DNA of 41,077 bases from Actinomycetes bacterium (GTDB lineage Bacteria > Actinomycetota > Acidimicrobiia > Acidimicrobiales > Acidimicrobiaceae), in the NCBI GenBank assembly GCA_021819725.1, contig JAKAQR010000023.1, positions 1-41,077 of the forward strand, read 5' to 3'. Below are positions 35,888 to 41,077 of this stretch, piece after piece. The position numbers and the translations under genes were made by a program. Under the pieces are notes generated by a model that saw only the letters and a program-made list of their open reading frames with translations, was not told the origin of the DNA and did not search any database. Each line of letters starts with the position of its first letter. The stretch's first letter is position 1.

Positions 35888-36164
35888 CCGCCATCATGAG
35901 AGCCACGATCCACACCCAGGCACAGCGCCATGGAGGAATGGTGAAGAGATTCGAATTGCACCCTTCACCCAATCCCGATTACGACATGAGAGCCTCAAGA
36001 CAAGGAGGCGCCTCCCCCACCTACTCCCTCGCTGATGCCGGTATTGTACCAGGCGGTGGAAGAGACGGTTCCGCCTGATTAGGCATGGGGCCACATGAGT
36101 GCAGAGACCCATTTGGCTCCGGATCTCTAGTCATGCCACACCAGCACCATAGGAGGACTGGCGG
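35888..36164. other. convergent intergenic region with two inverted repeats
   Basis: It contains a perfect 12-base palindrome GGAGGCGCCTCC at 36004-36015. A longer imperfect stem-loop lies at 36051-36076 (AGGC..GGAA, loop, TTCC-GCCT). It lies between the ends of dinB and the DsrE-family gene, so the stems may act in bidirectional termination. Neither is followed by a T run. Confidence 0.4.
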
Positions 36165-36524
36165 TTAGAAGGTAAGAACGTTCCAGTCCTCCGCCAGTTT
36201 CGTGGCCACTTCCACGCCGCCCTTCACCGTCTCACACTCGAACATCTGGTCCTTGGTCAGCCCAAGACTCTCCAAGGAGACCTCACAGACGGCAATCCTT
36301 ACCCCAGCCTCTCGCAATCCAATTAGCTGCTGTTCGAACTGTGGTGAGTTTTTCTGATTGGAGCGCAACACCTCAACACCGGGACCGAGCAGTAATAGTT
36401 CAACGGGCATCTCCTGCTTTGTCTTGCGGATCATGAGCGTCATCTGTAGCACGGCATTTGCCCTGACGAAGGCTTCCTTCCCTGTTGTCAATACAACAAG
36501 TGTTGATCGGTCAGTCGACTCCAC
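36165..36524 (-). CDS. DsrE/DsrF-like family protein
   Basis: 119 residues. First strand and loop: STLVVLTTGKEAFVRANAVLQMTLMI. Then VELLLLGPGVEVL and a conserved-position cysteine in VRIAVCEVSLESLGL. This is the DsrE/TusD fold, in which the Cys can carry persulphide sulphur or bind a partner; proteins outside the Dsr/Tus operons have poorly known roles. It starts at a GTG with GGAGGAG a few bases upstream. That start lies inside the end of an 84-codon frame (36488-36742), so the two may be coupled. Confidence 0.85.
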   Translation of the reverse strand: MESTDRSTLVVLTTGKEAFVRANAVLQMTLMIRKTKQEMPVELLLLGPGVEVLRSNQKNSPQFEQQLIGLREAGVRIAVCEVSLESLGLTKDQMFECETVKGGVEVATKLAEDWNVLTF

Positions 36525-36742
36525 ATCTCCTCCTCATCACTGAGTACTTTCATATTCACCCAGCAGATAGCCCAATGGGTCTCATCATCATGGTAGCCAT
36601 ATCCACCAACACTGGAACCTTCACTGACTGCTTCCTTGCCTCTTGGTGACGCGCCTACGCGATAACACCTGGCCATCGGCTCAACGGATCCGTACCACGT
36701 AGAGCCCTGCATCATACCAACAGTCATGTGAAGGAGCGACAT
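36488..36742 (-). CDS. possible small protein overlapping the DsrE-family gene start
   Basis: 84 codons starting with an ATG behind AGGA, overlapping the DsrE gene by 37 bases in another frame. The product (MSLLHMTVGMMQGSTWYGSV, later GGYGYHDDETHWAICWVNMK and an acidic end LSDEEEMWSRL) has a reasonable composition and is Trp/Tyr-rich. I recognise no family. It may be a real partner of the DsrE protein or an open frame by chance. Confidence 0.4.
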   Translation of the reverse strand: MSLLHMTVGMMQGSTWYGSVEPMARCYRVGASPRGKEAVSEGSSVGGYGYHDDETHWAICWVNMKVLSDEEEMWSRLTDQHLLY

Positions 36743-36988
36743 TCCTGCTCACAATCGTTCGTGCGATCGTCAATGCTTGTTTGGATCAACACGCACAATC
36801 CAGCAACAGCAGCGACCGTTCCGTCGAAAACCTTCGGTCGGTGTCGCCTCGGGCTTTATCGCCTGCAGAGTGTTCCCTTTGGTTAGCGTTCTAGCGGTCG
36901 TGCAAGTCGGCACGGCCTAGTTCTGTGTGGCTAGCACGATCGACCCTCGCACTTGATCCACTCGCCCTAGCAGGACAAACGACATCAC

Positions 36989-37405
36989 TTATCCATCGCT
37001 AGCAGCAATCCCTGGTGGATAAAGTCGGAAGCCCGACTCCTCCTTGTGATACAGGGAGCGATAGAACTCTTCGGCGGTATCAGTGATGAGGTCGACCCTT
37101 GCCACGCCGAGTAGCGGGAACGCGTGGGATATGATTCTCCTGGCAATACCGGCTCTTCGAACACTCAGCTCAACAACGAGAAGGGACAGGTGGGCTTGTA
37201 TTGCTCTATCGGTTTGGAAGTAAGCGAATCCGACAACTCGACCGGCATCGGTGGCAACAACGGACACGACCCCTGGCGCCGTGAAGACTGCGTGCGCCCG
37301 ATCCCTGTCGTCAACATAGGAACTCCAGGCCTCTTGGCGGCACAAGGCAAGCACACCATCAAGATCGCCTTCTTGGTATTCTCTGAAATCGACTGCATCC
37401 CGCAC
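36989..37405 (-). CDS. GNAT-family N-acetyltransferase (short)
   Basis: 138 residues. FREYQEGDLDGVLALCRQEAW is the GNAT first strand and helix, and VVATDAGRVVGFAYFQTD the central strand. The motif LLVVELSVRRAGIARRIISHA occupies the acetyl-CoA position, and the C-terminus has EFYRSLYHKEESGFRLYPP. Substrate unknown. It starts at a GTG without a clear ribosome site. An AT-rich TAGATT a few bases upstream hints at a leaderless transcript. Confidence 0.85.
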   Translation of the reverse strand: MRDAVDFREYQEGDLDGVLALCRQEAWSSYVDDRDRAHAVFTAPGVVSVVATDAGRVVGFAYFQTDRAIQAHLSLLVVELSVRRAGIARRIISHAFPLLGVARVDLITDTAEEFYRSLYHKEESGFRLYPPGIAASDG

Positions 37406-37886
37406 GCACTCAATCTAACCGCGTCTCAGCGCCAAGAGCTTCCGCCACGAATACAATCGACCTGGAGTCGACACGTCGGAGATCATGATTCGAGCACGAT
37501 CCCCGGGAATCTGTCAGACCAACTTCCATCTCTGTTCCCGCAGCCCGACGCGATCACAGACTGTTGCCGAAGGGTGCTACTTGTCTGATTGCTTTGACTG
37601 AACTCTGTGAGAGTTACTACGTAAGAGCTACGCCGGGCGGGTAGGCTACGGTCCAAATACCGTCAGCTGACCCTGTGCGGTCGAGCTAACCCCCCCACAC
37701 TAAGGTCGGGGGAAGTCAAAGGTAAGTAAAATTTAGAACGCTAAGCCACTGGAGCACCTGGGTCGGTTTCGCCACACCAGTGCAATGGGAATTCACAGTT
37801 TCTCTACCAAAATAGTTTACCAGTTGTTGGATTGACCCCTCGCCAACGGGCAAACTGAGATTGCCGATCCACTAAGGTTGGGAGCA
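37406..37886. other. intergenic region upstream of the HNH gene, with a GC hairpin
   Basis: No gene. A C7 run at 37690-37696 and a G5 run at 37708-37712 can form a strong short stem with an 11-base loop. It may be a transcription-end or regulatory hairpin. AT-rich sequence at 37720-37740 and 37795-37820 may carry the HNH promoter. Confidence 0.4.
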
Positions 37887-38801
37887 GTGAAGAACTTTCA
37901 AACAGACGACGGTGATTTGCAGCTCCGTCAGGCCATGTTTGATCATCTGGACCGTTGCCTTGCAGGAGCGAAAGCAGAGTTTCTCCCCTCTCGCATGATC
38001 AATACCTTTGAGTTCCAGGGTCAACCTATCCGACTCATTGTACAAAATGGAATCCGAAAGGTACGGGACCTCCCTGGCGCGTTGACCATTCGAACCACCT
38101 ACACACCTCCATCAATGGTTCCACCGTATATCGATGATGTTGGATCGCATGGCCTAGTTCGCTATAAGTACCGAGGCGAAGATGGACAGCAATCGGACAA
38201 TAGGGCGTTACGTCATGCCATGAAAATGGGGTTGCCCCTGGCTTACTTCGTTGGCATTGCACGCAGTATTTACCTGCCCATCTATCCCGTCTATGTCGAA
38301 GCGGAGGACCAATCACACCACGAGTTCGCGATAGCGGTGGACCAATATCTTCATGGACTCGACCTTGATTCGATCGATATCTTTCAACGTGAGTACCGCG
38401 CTAAGATGACCAAGGCTAGATTGCACCAACCATCGTTTCGAGCACGAGTTCTCTATGCCTATAATTCGACCTGCGCGATTTGTCGCCTCCATCACGCCGA
38501 ACTACTAGATGCTGCCCACATTCTTCCCGATGGCCATCCGCGAGGGATACTGATTGTGCCCAATGCATTGACCCTGTGCAAGCTCCATCATGCCGCCTTT
38601 GACCGCAATCTCTTGGGTATTCGCCCCGACTTCGTCGTGGAGGTGAAACCCGAACTTCTACGCGAGATCGATGGCCCGATGCTCCAACATGGCCTCAAGG
38701 AAATGAATGGAACTCAGCTCGTACTTCCAAGAGAGCGGGCGTCGCATCCGGACAGAGCCCGCCTCTCGGAGCGATATGAGGAGTTTCGCAACACGAGGTG
38801 A
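37887..38801 (+). CDS. HNH endonuclease (restriction-like)
   Basis: About 304 residues. The C-terminal HNH unit reads HQPSFRARVLYAYNSTCAIC, then HHAELLDAAHILPDGHPRG, then VPNALTLCKLHHAAFDRNLLGI. The AHI His acts as general base, the later Asn/His complete the metal site, and the two Cys pairs (CxxC and a partner near LCKLHH) can bind zinc. The N-terminal 170 residues form a separate domain with LAYFVGIARSIYLPIYPVYVE, as found ahead of HNH nucleases in solitary restriction genes where it recognises DNA. No methyltransferase is adjacent, so a modification-dependent (type IV-like) role is possible. GTG at 37887, or a TTG three codons earlier. Confidence 0.9.
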   Translation: MKNFQTDDGDLQLRQAMFDHLDRCLAGAKAEFLPSRMINTFEFQGQPIRLIVQNGIRKVRDLPGALTIRTTYTPPSMVPPYIDDVGSHGLVRYKYRGEDGQQSDNRALRHAMKMGLPLAYFVGIARSIYLPIYPVYVEAEDQSHHEFAIAVDQYLHGLDLDSIDIFQREYRAKMTKARLHQPSFRARVLYAYNSTCAICRLHHAELLDAAHILPDGHPRGILIVPNALTLCKLHHAAFDRNLLGIRPDFVVEVKPELLREIDGPMLQHGLKEMNGTQLVLPRERASHPDRARLSERYEEFRNTR

Positions 38802-39156
38802 CCTTTCCAATCGCGCTAAACGGCGGAGTTTTTATGAACCAGCTTGCGCTAAAGATCCTCAACCTGACTGGCTGTGGGCAACCCCCAAGAGACCGCCCAA
38901 TCTGGGATCGAGCACCACAATATGTCCAGTCATATCCGTAACCATCTCCCTCAACTACTGATCTGCTCGTAAACTACTGTCCGTATAACTCCTTAAGATC
39001 TCAGCATCAAACTCAGTGGCCCAAGATGGATGATGAGACCAACTACCACGAGTATGTCGCCTGGACACATCGATGTACGGATTACAAAGCAACATGAGAC
39101 CAATGGATTACAGATAGTGGACTTGCTCAGCAAATGGGACACCGGACTCCCCTTAC
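38802..39156. other. stretch without a recognised gene, 3' of the HNH gene
   Basis: No gene or RNA recognised on either strand. Confidence 0.35.
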
Positions 39157-39318
39157 CTATGTAGCCTGCAACATAGCGGCTTGTTCGAACTGAATCGGCG
39201 ATAAATAGTCGATTCCCAATTGACGATGTCTCCCATTACACCACTGGATCCAATCAGGGATTGCAGTTTTGACCCGTTGACGAAGGAGTGGCTCGGTTGC
39301 AATCTCATTGATGGCTGT
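39157..39318 (-). pseudogene. C-terminal tail of an IS3-family transposase
   Basis: A minus-strand frame from an in-frame stop down to a TAG at 39157 reads ATEPLLRQRVKTAIPDWIQW, then CNGRHRQLGIDYLSPIQFEQ. The pattern (W/Y-N-x-x-R-x-H-x-x-LG-x-x-SP-x-x-FE) is the C-terminal end of the IS3-type DDE integrase domain. About 54 codons remain and the catalytic core is gone. Confidence 0.8.
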
Positions 39319-39562
39319 TTATGGATAGCTCCGATTGCAGTCCGTCCAGTCCCAAATATAACCCAGCCACCATGCGAGGACTAGACCCGCACGAAGGCAT
39401 CAGCTGGAGTCATTGGTGCACGGTCGTTGCATAGGTCACGACGGCACAATCCCTGTCACATTTCGTGTCACGGAATCGTGACTAAGCATGCCTATTGATG
39501 ACACACAGTGAAGAACACGCCCTTGCTGACCTGCATTGATGTTAACGCCTGGGTAGGCATGA

Positions 39563-39640
39563 AGGGCTAGGATTTGAACTTCGGATCCAGAGTTCAACGG
39601 GCACCTGCTCCCGTGTACCACAAATCCTTGGTCTGGCCCG
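39563..39640 (-). tRNA. degenerate tRNA-Gln(CTG)-like sequence, probably a pseudo-tRNA
   Basis: On the minus strand a tRNA-like order is visible: an acceptor-like GGGCCA, a D-loop-like TGGTACACGGGAGC, an anticodon loop CTCTGGA (CTG, Gln) with a mostly paired stem, then GTTCAAATCC of the T-arm and a matching TAGCCCT. The variable region and one side of the T-stem are missing, and about 13 extra bases lie after the acceptor. It should not fold as a working tRNA. I list it as a remnant, such as an attachment-site copy or a decayed gene. Confidence 0.3.
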
Positions 39641-39645
39641 TTTAC

Positions 39646-40175
39646 TTAAAGGATGCGATACCATCCGATCAGGATCGGTATGCACCCATCCTGTGTATCT
39701 CTCGGTTCCGGATGCGGTCCTCAGCGGTGGACCCCATCCAGCGGAGACCCCGCAAGTGGCCCGGTGATCTTGGCCCAATGAATAATGGGTAAGGGACTCC
39801 AGTCAAGGTGAGTCCGACGAGAAGCTGGCCTATGGGAAGGCTCGGTCATGAGGTGAAAGGGGACGCTGTTCAGGGAGCGAGGCAAAATGGGCCTTTCCGT
39901 TAGCATTTGGGTTTTGACCACACCAGGTTGGTTCACCAGTACGCAAGCAACACTTACGCTAGCTCCAATGATGGTTCGAGGAGGACGCCCCAATTGACTT
40001 CCAATATTTGTGCCTCCTCCTGTGAGACCTTCTATTATGATCGAAGCAGCTCACTGAATCGATCGGTTCTCGAGATTTTGAACTTCCAATATTGTGGGAA
40101 TGAGTTCCTTATGAAGGTTTCTGGCCGTGATCCAGCGAACGTGGTAGTCAGCGCCTATATGGGTCGTACTTTGAC
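39646..40175. other. 530-base stretch without a recognised gene
   Basis: Frames on both strands show no family. The part at 39800-39900 has the purine-rich, stop-containing look of structured or non-coding sequence, but I could not assign it. Confidence 0.35.
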
Positions 40176-40973
40176 ATGACCAGCGCAGGCTCGCGGCGAA
40201 GTAACTCTCACTGGTTTCGAATCCTTCGTTCCGTAGTCGAAGTCGCTCTTGCAGTTGTCGCAGGATATGCGATTTTCGCTCAACGACGTAATTTCGCACT
40301 TGCGATTGGCTTGTTTGCACATCTGCGATGGGGTTGGGTTGGCATCGCCATTCTCGCCGAGATGGCGTCAATGGGCGCTTTCGCTCGGATGCAGCGCTGG
40401 CTTCTACGCATAGGAGGTACAACACTGCATCTTTGGGCAATGATTGAGATAACTCTTGCAGGCAATGCGCTTTCCGTGAGTCTTCCAGGCGGTGCTGCGT
40501 GGTCGACGGTATGGGCGTTAGACCAACTTCGGCGACGCGAAGCGCCCCGTCATCTTGTCGTTTGGGTACTTGTCGTTTCAGGTGTACTATCGAGCGTCAC
40601 GATAAGTGGCATTTTGATCGCTGGAGTTTGGATCGCTGGTGATAAAGGACCCAGCAGTGACCTACGGTGGCCCTTGCTCGCAGTTGCAATCACCTTAATC
40701 GGGGGATCTGCGATATTGGTGTTTCACCAACGGAGCCGTACTGCACGCGGCGCAACTTCAAAACACCTAGCTCGATTCTCCTCTGAGAGTCGCGTGCGCA
40801 AAGCTATCGAAGAGATCGGCCGGTATGCTCGCACGGTTGATCCGCGATGGCAGGACTGGATAGCGTCCCTATTCTTTGCTCTGATGAATTGGCTTACCGA
40901 TATCGGCTGTCTTGTTGCATCAATTGTCGCCTTACATATCACTGTCCCCTGCCCTAGCCATCAGAGCCCTTGA
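40176..40973 (+). pseudogene. lysylphosphatidylglycerol synthase TM-region / flippase-like membrane protein, cut by an IS
   Basis: From the ATG at 40176: a short charged start, then hydrophobic helices with WGWVGIAILAEMASMGAFARMQRWLLRIGG and EITLAGNALSVSLPGGAAWS. This is the family signature of the flippase-like/UPF0104 domain (N-x-x-S-x-x-PGG). More helices follow. The last native segment is TDIGCLVASIVALHITVP at about residue 260, after which the frame runs into CPSHQSP and stops. Family members continue with at least two further helices and a second PGG motif, which are absent. The break coincides with the start of IS-like sequence at 40943. Confidence 0.8.
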
Positions 40974-41077
40974 AGGGAGATCCACTACAGTCATATCAAG
41001 GGCGGGGAACGAGGAGTCAGATGAAGGTATACCCGAGAGAACAGAAGGAACGAGTACTGAGAAGGCTCCTGGAACTA
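40943..41077 (+). mobile_element. left end of an insertion sequence (IS3-like), runs off right edge
   Basis: Similarity of the flippase-like gene stops at about 40943, where sequence beginning TGTCCCCTGCCCTAGCC starts. Only 78 bases later a transposase-like ORF opens. The short leader, the start with TG and the interrupted host gene are what an inserted IS3-type element looks like. The other end is outside the window, so the inverted repeat and target duplication cannot be checked. Confidence 0.6.
41021..41077 (+). CDS. start of an IS3-type OrfA transposase, partial
   Basis: ATG preceded by GAGGAG at four bases' distance. The 19 visible codons read MKVYPREQKERVLRRLLEL. This fits the opening of OrfA helix-turn-helix proteins of IS3-type elements (basic residues, then a helix ending in LL). 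The gene continues past the window. Confidence 0.55.
   Translation, partial: MKVYPREQKERVLRRLLEL

Noticed and set aside
39780..39900. Possible piece of a group II intron or other structured RNA
   Set aside because: The sequence has an intron-like look, but I could not find domain V, a reverse-transcriptase frame or exon boundaries.

Overview
The window is about 41 kb of bacterial chromosome with moderate to high GC. Several gene types point to the Actinobacteriota: an SCO6880-type conjugation protein remnant, a pterin dehydratase fused to a VOC domain, a double-length Lrp/AsnC regulator, a probable F420-dependent LLM oxidoreductase and a MocR/YczE divergent pair. The many GTG/TTG or apparently leaderless starts fit this. 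A free-living, possibly acidophilic lineage such as Acidimicrobiia is my guess. It rests on family flavour only and was not tested by any search.

Layout. 1-5820 is mostly a graveyard: an N-terminally missing SCO6880-like gene running off the left edge, a small intact CsbD-like stress protein, a dead IS66 transposase, a GNAT gene with a frameshift and a stop, an intact lipoprotein gene, and an alpha/beta hydrolase with a stop and a frameshift. 6006-14243 is mostly intact: a GNAT gene, ada coupled to an EamA exporter, a VapBC-type toxin-antitoxin pair, a pterin dehydratase/VOC fusion, and a DHA2 multidrug MFS exporter divergent from a tandem Lrp regulator. 14600-21300 is accessory: a DUF4143 ATPase flanked at both ends by tandem repeats, a RimJ-like GNAT, an LLM oxidoreductase, a decayed HTH/hydrolase pair, a self-inhibited Fic protein and an unknown convergent protein. 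21421-26230 holds a GNAT, an Asp-box propeller lipoprotein split by one missing base in a G run, and an MFS transporter with a frameshift. A near-perfect SoxR-type promoter lies upstream of that transporter. 26557-38801 holds MocR/YczE, an MBL-fold hydrolase, a lipoprotein coupled to a 35-codon ORF behind a 14-bp tandem array, an adenylate-forming ligase, DNA polymerase IV, a DsrE-family gene, a GNAT and an HNH endonuclease. 38802-41077 is an insertion zone: an IS3-type transposase tail, a degenerate tRNA-Gln-like sequence, and a flippase-like membrane gene cut by an IS that runs off the right edge.

Recurring themes are defence and stress (ada, dinB, the SoxR-type box, two MFS exporters, TA, Fic, HNH) and active gene decay. 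Seven loci carry frameshifts or internal stops. Some have several lesions and look truly dead. Two have a single one-base indel that could be a sequencing error. I see no complete multi-gene novel system. The most unusual signals are the SoxR box with a 19-bp spacer, the 14-bp array with its coupled small ORF, and the repeat-bounded DUF4143 gene.
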